Origin: Eudromia elegans
Taxonomy: Eukaryota > Chordata > Aves > Tinamiformes > Tinamidae
Length of the DNA stretch: 64,000 nt
Reading direction: 5' to 3'
Assembly (NCBI GenBank): GCA_003342815.1
Contig: PTEX01000060.1
Coordinates: 880,244-944,243 of the forward strand
The notes beneath the pieces were generated by a model, which did not search any database, had not been told where the DNA came from, and was given only the letters and a program-made list of their open reading frames with translations. The position numbers and the translations under genes were made by a program. Below are positions 12,907 through 23,809 of this stretch, one piece after another; position 1 is the stretch's first letter; each line of letters starts with the position of its first letter.

Positions 12907-14471
12907 AAAGCAGCATTCACACTGTCCACACCTTCAGGATCAGTTATGATTTTGCTATGACACTTGTATCAGGGCATTAGCACTGCAGCCTGATGTGAGG
13001 AGCGCCCTGAAGGGGATACTGTGACACAAAGCTACCTCAGTACCAGTATTAAATAGGGCCAAGTGACCTATTCCGGGAGCTGGAATATGACTGGAGCTGT
13101 GTCACCTACGCTGCTTAAATGTTACATTTTGGGAATGGCTCTTCACATGCTTTTGGCTCTTGTCAAAGAGCGTTCTCCTAAGAATCTCCCAGGTGTTATT
13201 CAGATGTAAGCACAGGCAGAGCACCACTCTCAGCAGGAGTTTGCACACAGCCAATCTGTTTTGAATGGCAAAAGAATTTGACAGTGTGGAATTGGGAGAT
13301 ACTTTGTCTGCCTCAGTGCCAAGAAACAGTTTCAGGTTCAGTTAATGCTGTGTTGACATTAGCATTTTCTTTTAGGTCAGAACTGAATATCTCTGATATA
13401 GTTCATGTCACAGAGCAGGTCTTGGGGAACTGGAATTGGATTCTTCTTGGCTGAAATTAACCCAGAAAATGTGCACACCTGGCGCACTCCATCTGCTGTG
13501 GTGTGTTTAGTCCGGGAGATCAAACTGGAGGTAGTCTAAAGCAAAACTTCTGAAATATGCATAGTGTGGATGTTAGGTCCTCAGCACCAGCTGTTCTGTT
13601 CTGCAGACCTCCTCTTGCTCATGCTTAAGAGCCTGGCTTAGACCCAACCTGGGGATTCATACATGGGTTATACACATTTCCTTAGATGATGGCATAAGCA
13701 CAGTGTCACATTCCTTAAAGGGCACCCATGGCTCTCATCCAGCTGGAGTTTGGGAAGGATGCCCACCACAAAGACAACTCTTATGCCCTCTACCTATATT
13801 CGGGCCACGGATGAATCCTAAGCAGCAATACAATGATGGTAGCACTGAAATTCTTCAGGAGTGCGTAAGTTTAAATTCTATTTCACTTCATGGAAAAAGC
13901 ACTATCCAGAGAACTCCCTCTTCTTAGTTTATGTCCAAGACCCTGAACCTGCAAGTACTGCAATGACAGGGGCTACTGCTGTTGAAAGTCCTGAAGAAGC
14001 CATGGTACTGCTCAGATCTCCTCTGAGTGGGTTTCAACAAAGATATGAATGACAGTGTGACAAAATTCAAATTGAGCAATCAGAAGAATTTGAGAAATGT
14101 GAGACCTTGGTCGTAAGATTTGCATTTTAACAATGTGAATCAAAGTTGTGTCTTATATTCAAGAACATCAGGACTCTTTTGGAACTGGAAATCACTGACA
14201 AAGCCAAGCTTAGCAAAGGATTTTTTTTTCCCTAACAATCCCAGTGGAAACCCTGAAGCATTGTAGAACTTGAGATTGTTTGAAATTAGAGTCTGGTCTT
14301 GAGTTCATCTTAAATGAGTCTTGTCAGTGGCAGGATATGACTTCTACTATGAGAACAGCCTGAGATATCAGCGAGATTCATGGAAGGCCACTGTGCATTT
14401 TCAGCCTGAAATCTTGTACAGATATTCTTGCAATTGTGCTCCTCTGGGAAAATTCACTGTTCCTGCGAGCT

Positions 14472-14485
14472 CACACTGCAGTGTG
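14472..14485. repeat. Perfect 14-bp palindrome
   Basis: 'cacactgcagtgtg' equals its own reverse complement, centred on a PstI-type 'ctgcag'. Short perfect palindromes like this are expected a few times in a window of this size. Confidence 0.8.
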
Positions 14486-16875
14486 CTGACTTAGCACTGT
14501 TACACTCCTGCCTGTAATTTAAACCATGCAGGTGCTAGCTGATTCCAGTCCTGCTCTTGACTTTTCTCTGTACAGCCATTATTTCTGTGGGATTGTTTCT
14601 TTAGGCAGATTACTTTTTAAAGCATGTTTTTAAACGGGATAAAACAAAGCTGATCATATGATCTATGAACATAGGAGCTATAGTCTTGTTGCTACCAAGT
14701 TGCCAGTGAAATGAGAACATATTTCTATTCCTCCTACTTACAAATGCCAATATGGGAAATCTTAAATATACTGCTGCCAGAAAGAGCAGTTGCTTGAGTT
14801 TTGGCAGGCTGATGTCTCAGGACAGAGTGGAATTCACCCCTTTGCATACGGCCAAAGTATCCAAGTATCAGAGATGACCTTGTTCACTTCCTTCTCCTTC
14901 TGGAAAAAAAATGGAGGCTAGGCTTTCCTAGACATTACCCATGCATATGTTTCCTTTTGCTTTGAATGTGGAGTTTGAAATGTCTACTGGGGTTTACCAA
15001 GCCAGAAAGTCTTGTGTACTCAAGTTACAAACAAAACACTGCAAGAGCTACCCTGATAAAATTAGCAATATGTCTTGAATTTTGAATTATTGCATTAATT
15101 CATCTGGTAAAACAGCCCAGAGAGGTGTTGCTCCTGATGTGCAACTGGATATGGTGGTGTCTTGAAAAGCACACTCGAGGCAAAAAGGCAACAGGTTCAC
15201 TGAATTAAGAAATAATTGGGAATGAACTGTGATGGCATGCTTATTGCAGGAACAGACTGAGGACACACTACACTGATGATAGTGAGTAAGATTTAAGGGA
15301 AATCAGTGAATCAGCAGGGGAGAAATATCTGTCCTGGTGTCTTAGATTCAGGAGTAAGATTAAGGGAGCACCAGCGCATGGATTTCTTTGTGACCATGTG
15401 CACAATCTTTCAAAGCAGTCAAAGGAGCTGATGATCTCAGCTCTTTGCTCACTCTCCACCTTAGCGCTTGTAAAATAAATAAATAAAAAATAAATTCTGC
15501 CCTGATTTAAAGCACAATAATTTGCTCTGGAAGTTGGTTTGTCTACTTGAGATTCACTTCCCTTGGAATCTATGTGAATCAACTCCTTTTTGGGGTCAGT
15601 TCTACATGCTAAACTCTGATCCAACATGCTCATTCATCCAATAAGGTGATGCTCATTGTGAGTAAGGGAAGCTGAACCATACTTTTATGAAGAAATGCAC
15701 CAGAATACCCTCAGGTTTTGTTTTGCAAGACATGATACAATTTAAGCTGTTGTGCACCCAATTTCCTTTCCTCTCTGTAGCCTATGCATATGTGCATTTA
15801 TCTGAGCAATTTGATGTGCTGTGTAGTTTCAGCTTTTGCTTGACAGTTTGAGTTGAGGACTTTTCACCACCAACATCTGCCAACCCACAGCTGGGGCTGT
15901 TAGCTCTTGTGATCTCATTGTGGTCCACTCAGAAGAAGTATGAAGAAAGAAAAACTGCAAGGAGCTGCAATTCTGATGGGACAACAGGATACTTTCTCAA
16001 GGTACCGAAGCTGATATTGCACTATAGTAACAGTAAGAACATTGCAGATCTCTAGAAAAGTGATCTTCACCTGGCAGGCAGATGAGGCAGGACTGTGTTT
16101 GGAGGTTCCTTCTTGCATGGCAAAACACAGGACACACAATTCCTTTGGAAATCTTACCCTTTCCATGATTAGTGACATAATAATGCAGAACAGGAGAATG
16201 TCAAGGGACATATTAGAAGAAATCTGCAAAATTCAAGAAGGGTGGATGGGATATTTTCTTATTTCCCCGGAGAAATTAAAACAACAGCAGCAAAAATCCA
16301 AGCTAGCAGATTAAGATACTGAAAATCAGATTTGGCAAAGATAATGATACTACTGGACATAAACCAAAGCAACAACTTGTAGATGACACAAATGCAGCAA
16401 TGATCATAATAAGAGTTGTTGACTTATGAAAGCTTGGTAAATCTTCTGTTCTTCATCACTGCCTTCTCATTTAAGTGGCATCAAATATAAACACTGAAAC
16501 CCTGGATGACATGCTACTTTGGATATTAGTTCAACCTGATTATCCTGTTATTACCATGGCATTTGCAAGCGTTATCTTTGGGTACCAGAGCACAGATGAA
16601 TAACTATAAATGATATTTCAGAACTGTCCTATCACTAATGAAATCCACACTCTTAATTAGTTTCATCTAAAGAATATGAAGTTCCTAGGCATTTATGCTT
16701 TTATTCCTGATTTATAACATACTTAGCGATGCAGGAGTTAAAAGATTACATTGCTCAATGCCTGGAGTGATCACACAGACAATGGAAACAAAGCTTCTTC
16801 TTAATCAATCATCTTGCTAGCTATTTAGCTGGCTTTGCTCCTGAGAGATCAGTGGACAGAGAGGCCATTTCTCAA

Positions 16876-16908
16876 AGAAGAAAAAAGGAAAAAAAAAAAA
16901 AGAAAACA
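16876..16908. repeat. A-rich low-complexity tract
   Basis: A purine-rich run dominated by A, with G interruptions and one uninterrupted run of about thirteen A. Confidence 0.8.
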
Positions 16909-17039
16909 GAGTGAAGAAAGTGCATTCATTATTATTTTCCAGCTATGAACCCAGGCATAGTCCCAGCTGCTTATGCAACATGAATGACATGGTTTTATTT
17001 CTTGAAGAGTCCCTAATCAGGTTCACTTCTACTGAATGC

Positions 17040-17062
17040 TTTTTTTTTTTTTTTTTTTTTTT
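17040..17062. repeat. T tract, 23 bases
   Basis: Twenty-three uninterrupted T. Read on the minus strand it would be a poly-A tail, but the sequence to its right does not resemble any retroelement or processed gene copy I can name. Confidence 0.9.
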
Positions 17063-17741
17063 AAGAAGGTAAGTATGTCTCTGAATGAACCTTTCTAACA
17101 CTTCTGCTTCCCTTTATGCATCTCAGCACACACATAATCCTGGGAACTGTTCATCTTGGATTCAATTGTCCTTTGTTAGAACAAATGACCAGACATCACT
17201 TCATGCTCTAAGAGTTGACTGGCTATTTACGGTATACCAAAAATCCTTCAGGCTTTCACTTGAGGTTTCAGCAGAGATTTATGGTAAAACTTGTTCACCT
17301 TTTAGCCCAATCTGTAATGTTGGATATGCTTTTTTTAAAAAATTTCTTTTTTATTTATTTTCTAAATCTGTTAAATCATCCGGGACATTAACTTTCAGCC
17401 TGAAACAATGACATTATGCAAACAGTGTTTCTGTAAAAGCCCACTTAGTGGAGTATATTAAGATTCCTTTTGGCCTTTTGTAAGCAAGGTTGCACAGGGA
17501 TGTGTGTTTTGCCCAGAACCTAGTGTTGGGTTTTCCAAGTTTTTTCCGAATAAAGACCTCCAAGCGGGGTCTGTTTTGTCTGAAATCTATTCACTCTTTC
17601 CATTCAGGCTTTCTTCTCTTCATAAATTTAATCCTCAGCCCTGGAATTCTTTCCTTATTTTCATAGTTATGATGAGAGTGAACAGCTGGACCATTTTGCA
17701 GACTTTGTTGACAGTGCTTAGTTCTTACTTTTTTCCCCTCC

Positions 17742-17764
17742 TTTTTTTTTTTTTTTTTTTTTTT
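17742..17764. repeat. T tract, 23 bases
   Basis: Twenty-three uninterrupted T after 'ttttcccctcc', within a pyrimidine-rich neighbourhood. Confidence 0.9.
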
Positions 17765-17884
17765 CTTCAGACAAAGCCTAGCTCACTTTGTCTGGCTACT
17801 GTCTGACATGTCAGCTTACACTATTCCAGCTCCCAGCTGTTCTTTCCTTTCATGCTATGGATTGTTCTTTGCATTATAGTAAAA

Positions 17885-17927
17885 CTTTTTTCTTTCTCTT
17901 TTTTTTTTCTTTTTTTTTTTTTCCTTC
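17885..17927. repeat. T-rich low-complexity tract
   Basis: About forty pyrimidines, nearly all T, broken by single C or CC. Confidence 0.85.
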
Positions 17928-19153
17928 TAGAGGGTTAATCTGTTTCCACAGCAACCCATAAAGTGGAGAAACCTGATCCCAGGACTCTTCTTTAAAACTT
18001 TTTTTTGGTGTATATAAACACACATGTGTTTTTCCTCCTTAAAGGCACTTGATGCAGCTATGAAATGGAAACTGTTGTAACCACTTAGAAATCAGCAAGT
18101 TCTCAAACTGCTTAAACCACAGCCTCACATTTCTGATTCTCATTATAGATATAGTCAAAAAATAACAGCATATTTTGCATCAAAGGTAGTTGCAGTTGCA
18201 AAATTGAACACATTACGCTGACTCACTGATATATCCTTGTTTATTTAGTGTCAATTATTTCTATGTAAATTTTGCTAGTTTTCTATTAATAGTCACAGTC
18301 AATTGCCACCATTGCAAACTTAGTTGGGAACTAAGCTGCTGAGGTGCTTTCTTTCTCCTCTAACTGTGAATGCTCTGGAATTGAAATGGGTCTAGCAATA
18401 CTCCTACATAGGGAAAGGAGTGTCCTTGTCCTTTTGAAAAGCCATCCCTTGGAGCTACTGTAACATCCTTGTAGTTCCTGCTACAGGAGCAGCAGAAACT
18501 TGTGTTTTCTGTCAATAAACTGTGAACAAATAGCAAATACCTTCCTTTGGGGAAGTGTCATCCTAACTCTTGTGCCTATGTGAATAATTTTGCATGGACA
18601 GGCAATATTTGTGGATCCAAGTTGTACAGAAACTACCTTGAATTTACAAAGCAGACTTTTGTCACTCACTTGGGAAATTTTGTTGTCAGATGCTGGTGTG
18701 GTGATGCTAAAGGTGCTGCTCTTCCTCCATTCCCTGGCTGTGTTTCTTTTGAGAAGTTATTTGTGTTAACAGAGGTGAATGAATGTGAGCATAAGAAGTG
18801 AAATACCCCCATGTAGGATCTGTTCAGATATAATAGCTGTGAATCAGCAACCTGGAAATATGGTTTTTTTGCTTCTAGAAATGATGATCCCCTGGGAAGT
18901 TTGGGCAGTCTTCAGCAGCCTACCTGTCTTGAGAAATACCCTGACTCAAAGGTCTTCAGCCTTTGCTGTGCACTGGTAGCATTCAATATACCAGCTGAAC
19001 CTGCTTCAAATACTTCAAATACTTTTCGGGCTGTGTTTTAGAAGGACCTCAAATAAACGAATACTGGAATATTTTTGGGTATCAGTTCACTGTAGACCCA
19101 CTCTCTTAATGTCAAAGGGGACAAATTTTTCTCCCTGTTGAACTGTTGTGGTG

Positions 19154-19175
19154 TTTTTTTTTTTTTTTTTTTTTT
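19154..19175. repeat. T tract, 22 bases
   Basis: Twenty-two uninterrupted T between 'gtggtg' and 'attaactg'. Confidence 0.9.
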
Positions 19176-19284
19176 ATTAACTGTGAAGATTTCTGTCACA
19201 ATACTGTTTGAACAAGAGTCTTGAAACACCAGCATGTGGGACTGTAAGAAAAAAGCCTGTTGGTTCACAGGTTGCCTGTATAAT

Positions 19285-19329
19285 TGCTTGTAGACTCTAA
19301 GCACGGAACTGCTTGTAGGCCTTAAGCAC
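19285..19329. repeat. Imperfect direct repeat, 25-bp period
   Basis: 'tgcttgtagactctaagcac' at 19285-19304 and 'tgcttgtaggccttaagcac' at 19310-19329 agree at 17 of 20 positions. It is a small local duplication of unknown age. Confidence 0.75.
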
Positions 19330-20190
19330 CTGTCTGGGCTCATGTTCCCTCTCCACGCCCCCTGTGACTGCAAGGCTGAAAAAATAGAGCTGGATACTGG
19401 TGAAAAGAGACACTCAAAGCTCATTGGGGGGGTGGTTAAACAGGACAGATCTAATGAAGGACTTACGCTCCAAAGGAACAGCATGGAGGGGTTGTTGATA
19501 GGAAGCTGCTGGACACACAGGTTGGGCTCCCAGGTGGGATTCAACTCACTATTCCGAAGGGCCTCTTAAATCCACTAGTACTATTTCTTTATCTCTCCAT
19601 CAGCTAGGAGCCAGGAAGCAGCTAGACAGTGTTGACAAAGCAGTACATGTATGGTTGGTCCTGATGGGAATTCAGTCAGTGTGTGGAGAGCTCACTCTGG
19701 AGCTGTGAGCACGTTCTCCGTCAGTCACCTGCTCACCAGACCTTCCCCAGGTGTTCTCACTACACCCCCTTCCTACACTCTGGAACTCAGGCAGTCCACA
19801 GAAACATGTGGTATTATATGAAGTTACTTACTAAGGCTTGCTTGGACATGAAAGGCACAAATCCTGCGTAGTCATGAGTATGGCATCAAGAGGGCTCCCA
19901 AGAAACTCCTGCCTGGTGCTTTTAAATCTTATCTTCATTCTGATTTTGCTTACATGGAAAAATCAGGCTTCCTCATGCATTTGTCTGCTCTCTTTTTGCT
20001 TTCAAGCTCACTCATTCCTTGTATATGGATTGTATTGATACCTTAGAGATGTTTTACTCCTGGATAATCATTGATAAAATGTTGATAGCAATGTGTACTG
20101 CTGATATAATAGGTGAGAGTAGTGGTTAAAACATTTAGGAGCATCATTCCTATTTTCTTGCATAGCAAAATTCATTGGTTCTTAAGAAAA

Positions 20191-20420
20191 ATCACAGAAT
20201 CACAGAATCTTTAGGGTTGGAAGGGGCCTCTAGAGATCTTCTACTCCAACCCCCCTGCTCCAGCAGGGACACCCAGAGCACGGGGCACAGGGTGGCAGCC
20301 AGGCGGGTTTGGAAAATCTCCAGAGAAGGAGACTCCACAACCTCTCTGGGCAGCCTCTTCCAGGGCTCTGTCACCCTCACAGCAAAGAAGTTCTTCCTCA
20401 CCTGGAGATGAAACTTCCTA
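20191..20420 (-). mobile_element. CR1 LINE fragment, 5'-truncated 3' end
   Basis: Reading the minus strand, this is the last part of CR1 ORF2 followed by the 3' end with its octamer repeats. On the plus strand it appears as 'atcacagaatcacagaatc' then 'agggttggaaggggcc', the diagnostic CR1 terminus. The body carries the CR1 block 'agaaggagactccacaacc' and 'tcacagcaaagaagttctt'. CR1 elements insert by target-primed reverse transcription and are usually truncated at the 5' end, as here: homology stops near 'aacttccta' at about 20420. The element encodes nothing functional. Confidence 0.95.
20192..20401 (-). pseudogene. CR1 ORF2 C-terminal remnant
   Basis: An open stretch of 69 codons on the minus strand begins '[10 protein letters not shown]' and continues with '[15 protein letters not shown]', the well-known C-terminal end of the CR1 ORF2 polyprotein (endonuclease plus reverse transcriptase). 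The start methionine is internal to the original protein and is not a true start. Only the extreme C-terminus is present, without any catalytic residue, so this is a dead fragment. The last third of the frame reads through the 3' non-coding end of the element. Confidence 0.9.
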
Positions 20421-21277
20421 GGGCAGAGAAATTTTTTGCTATAATAAGACTAATGAGGTTCTATGGTTGTGTTAGCATTACAGCTGGGTTAATCTTATGG
20501 ACTTGGAGGATTTGTGAATATGCCTTTCTTGGAGGAATGCCTAACTAGTTTGATGTTTCCTCCTCTGTGCACTCCCTGACCCTCACACTTGACTCCTCAC
20601 CCGTTCGTGATTTACACAGAACAAAACCTATCTAAGTACATATTTTTGCCTTAGTTAATAGTGAAACTTGTGCTTTCTATTAAGAGTTCTGCCTTCTATT
20701 AATGCTTCCATAATAGCACAAACTTGCAGGAGATTTACAGTACTTGTGTTGACAGAGTTCCATCTTCTTTTACCTGACGCAATTTTCTTTTTTTTTTTTT
20801 CCTTGCCTGGATTCTTCTTTACATCTCCCAGTCCTCTACAAAGTGAGTTGCAAATCTGAGGCAGCTCAAAATTATAATTTAATTTTGGATGTCCTGGGAG
20901 TTTCAAAATGTGGGCAAGCCTCCCACCAGTGGTTCCAAAGGCATAATTTACTGCAGTATCAGCCAGCCAAGGAAATACTTTTCTTAGGATTTTGATACAT
21001 GGCCTCTTGCGAGGGGAAAGGCTATAAAGGTGTGTATGGAGAGATTCATGGCATGTCTGCGTGACTGAATACCTAGATAAGTTCACTCTATCTGTGTTTT
21101 GAGTTGACCGCAGCTGCTTTATTTGTGCATGTTTGTGTTCTGATCATTTTATCAGAGTTTGACATTGCTGGGAAGCATCAAGTTCTGTGGAAATTCTGGT
21201 TTGTGCATATGCAGAGTCTGACAGTTTTCAAATGCAATTACTTTTCCTGTACATACAGTGACCACCTGCAGAATTTC
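20421..21277. other. Non-coding stretch between CR1 and pyrimidine tract
   Basis: No gene is recognised. An open frame of 143 codons on the minus strand (20655-21086) crosses a T run (20789-20800) and is lysine-rich there; it resembles no protein. Nothing else stands out. Confidence 0.55.

Positions 21278-21372
<95 letters not shown>
21278..21372. repeat. (TTTC)n microsatellite, left flank of gap
   Basis: About 95 bases of nearly perfect CTTT repeats run straight into the N block. The true array is longer than shown. Confidence 0.98.
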
Positions 21373-21837
21373 NNNNNNNNNNNNNNNNNNNNNNNNNNNN
21401 NNNNNNNNNNNNNNNNNNNNNNNNNNNNNNNNNNNNNNNNNNNNNNNNNNNNNNNNNNNNNNNNNNNNNNNNNNNNNNNNNNNNNNNNNNNNNNNNNNNN
21501 NNNNNNNNNNNNNNNNNNNNNNNNNNNNNNNNNNNNNNNNNNNNNNNNNNNNNNNNNNNNNNNNNNNNNNNNNNNNNNNNNNNNNNNNNNNNNNNNNNNN
21601 NNNNNNNNNNNNNNNNNNNNNNNNNNNNNNNNNNNNNNNNNNNNNNNNNNNNNNNNNNNNNNNNNNNNNNNNNNNNNNNNNNNNNNNNNNNNNNNNNNNN
21701 NNNNNNNNNNNNNNNNNNNNNNNNNNNNNNNNNNNNNNNNNNNNNNNNNNNNNNNNNNNNNNNNNNNNNNNNNNNNNNNNNNNNNNNNNNNNNNNNNNNN
21801 NNNNNNNNNNNNNNNNNNNNNNNNNNNNNNNNNNNNN
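21373..21837. other. Assembly gap, 465 N
   Basis: A run of 465 N flanked on both sides by pyrimidine repeats of different period. The length may be an estimate and not a measurement. Open frames that appear to span this block are artefacts. Confidence 0.99.
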
Positions 21838-21927
21838 TCCTTTTTCTTCCTTCCTTCCTTTTTCTTCCTTCCTTCCTTTTTCTTCCTTCCTTCCTTTTTC
21901 TTCCTTCCTTCCTTTTTCTTCCTTCCT
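21838..21927. repeat. 18-bp tandem repeat, five units
   Basis: Five exact copies of 'tcctttttcttccttcct' follow the gap. The unit is a higher-order form of TTCC with an inserted T run. The array probably continues into the gap. Confidence 0.95.
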
Positions 21928-21980
21928 TCCTTCCTTCCTTCCTTCCTTCCTTCCTTCCTTTCTTTTTCCTTTTTTTCCCC
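21920..21980. repeat. (TTCC)n microsatellite and pyrimidine tail
   Basis: About ten TTCC units, overlapping the last 18-bp unit, then 'tctttttcctttttttcccc'. Every base of the tract is a pyrimidine on the plus strand. Confidence 0.95.
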
Positions 21981-22361
21981 TCATATGTCTGGAAGTGTCA
22001 GAGTTGCCACAGACATTGTGGAGGAAGTTTAGAGACCTCTCCACTTAGTTGTTGAGTTGCAGAATGTGCTTGGATTTCTGTCTTGGAGTAAAACTGGTAA
22101 CGCTCTGTTTCAAGTATGTATGTTTTTTCTTAGATCTTACCCAAATGCCTCACCATCTCACACTTACTTATACTGACAACATCCCCTATGAAGCTGGAAG
22201 GTGCTAGTACACCCATTTTCTCACTGTTGACATGAGGCATTCAACTTCTGAAGCTCAGCTCTATAGGAACTTAGATTTAACTATCAGAGCCTGTGTAATG
22301 TATAAATCACCAGCAATGCAGTGAACCATAGATCTCCCTTGCCTTAGGCTGGCACCATGAC

Positions 22362-22372
22362 TGCTGAGTCAC
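22362..22372 (+). promoter_or_regulatory. NF-E2 / MARE-like motif
   Basis: 'tgctgagtcac' fits the classic NF-E2 consensus (tgctgagtcay) at all positions, and it is preceded by 'atgac'. A match this exact is expected at well under one per window, but a single site in unannotated DNA proves nothing about binding. Confidence 0.3.
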
Positions 22373-23785
22373 CCATTTTGTTTCTCTTGCAGAGTTCCCT
22401 TTGCTTGTGGCCGACTCCTTACAACATAAGCTAAGCCTGGGACAAGGATCACTTCTGTTGCACAGTGACCTGTATGATTTTTTTTTTAAAGCAACTTATG
22501 CAGACAAATTTCAATACTTCTTAACTGACACCAGAATGAGTGTTTGAAGGTGAACAAAGGGCTATTTCTTCAAAGTAGTTCTTTGTGCTTGTGGAATAAC
22601 CGTCTCTTTTCTGTACCCTTTATGGGCACAGGCGCCAAGAATCACTTTTGGACAAAGGACACAAACTGAGATATAATGGATGGACAGCTCAAAACTTGGA
22701 CGGACGAATGTTAGGATCCCACTCCCACTCCTCTTTAACAATAGACCTTTCACAATAGAAACTTCCTACAGTATGGTTTGCCAATTAAAGCAACTTCATG
22801 AAAAAAAGGTCCAAACCTTCATGCTGGTGTTTTTGCCCTTGGGGTACCTCAAATTCCACATTTCTAACACCAGTTAGTCTCGACTTATCTGAGCACAACT
22901 CTCATATAAGGAACCAGGGAGAATTAACTATCTTGCCAGAGTAAGCCCCATTCTTTTGCCCTAAAAGTCTCTCTATTTAATGCAGGTGTGGGCTTTTTCC
23001 ATAGGAAACAGAGACTGAGACTGGAAAGGAAGAAGACTGTAACACCTCCCAATCCCATCTCTATTTGAGATCTGTACGTCGTGTCCCAGTGTACACCGAT
23101 TTTTCTGTTAAGGAGGCAGCAATAACAGTCCTAATTATCTCCCTGTATTCTCATATCTGAAAGAAGGTCCCCATGGGCAAGTGTACAAGTCTTCCCTTGT
23201 GTTCTGTGAACAGGAACACTCTGAAGCCACTAGTAAGGAGCTGAAAATAACGTGCATGACAGATAATTCATGCTTGATTCTGCACTTTGAGGACATCTTC
23301 TTAGCTTGCAGAAGATGACTGAAAATGAAAGTTTAAACTGTCATTACAGCTGTGTGTACCCTACAGTTGTGTAATCTGATATTTATGTTAGGTCTATGTT
23401 AATATTTGGCTTCGTCTTGAGAATCATCCACACCAAGATGTCTGAGCTTCCCTTCACATATCTTTTCCTTATTTCATAGCAGCTGCTATAACAGCCCCTA
23501 GGAAATGTGGATCATTCAGGGGAGTCCTCCCAGGAATCACATTTGTTCTAAGTTCTTCCTAGTTCTTCTCCCCTTTGCCTCCTGAGTTTGTACACATACC
23601 ACTGAGCAAAGCTGTATGGTAGATCCAGGAGGTGAAGCTCCTTCAAGCTGTCTATGGTATCTGAATGGCGCTGTAGGAATATACAAGTTCTCATATCTTG
23701 GTTTGCAGTATGGCTAATATGTAAAAATGTAACACAGTCCTGTATGTCTTTTGCACTGCCAGGTGAACATGTGATTTTTATTTTA

Positions 23786-23809
23786 TTTTATGATATATTT
23801 TATGATATA
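23786..23809. repeat. Tandem 12-bp duplication
   Basis: 'ttttatgatata' occurs twice in tandem within a T/A-rich segment. Confidence 0.8.

Larger units (their letters stand above)
12129..20190. other. Non-coding stretch with several T tracts
   Basis: No gene is recognised. The longest open frame, 168 codons on the minus strand at 19038-19544, runs through a 22-base T tract (a poly-lysine stretch in that frame) and resembles no protein. T tracts of 20 or more bases lie at 17040, 17742 and 19154 and are listed separately. I see no retroelement or gene copy attached to them. Confidence 0.55.

Noticed and set aside
14472..14485. 14-bp palindrome as a regulatory site
   Set aside because: Perfect palindromes of this length are expected by chance several times in 64 kb.
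17040..17062. T tract as the tail of a minus-strand processed pseudogene
   Set aside because: The adjacent sequence on the right shows no coding remnant or known retroelement body.
19038..19544. 168-codon open frame, minus strand
   Set aside because: It reads through a 22-base T tract as poly-lysine, has no domain or family resemblance, and the opposite strand is also open.
21104..22055. Long open frames of up to about 314 codons spanning 21.1-22.06 kb on both strands
   Set aside because: They consist of translated microsatellite and the N block; every frame of such a repeat is open.
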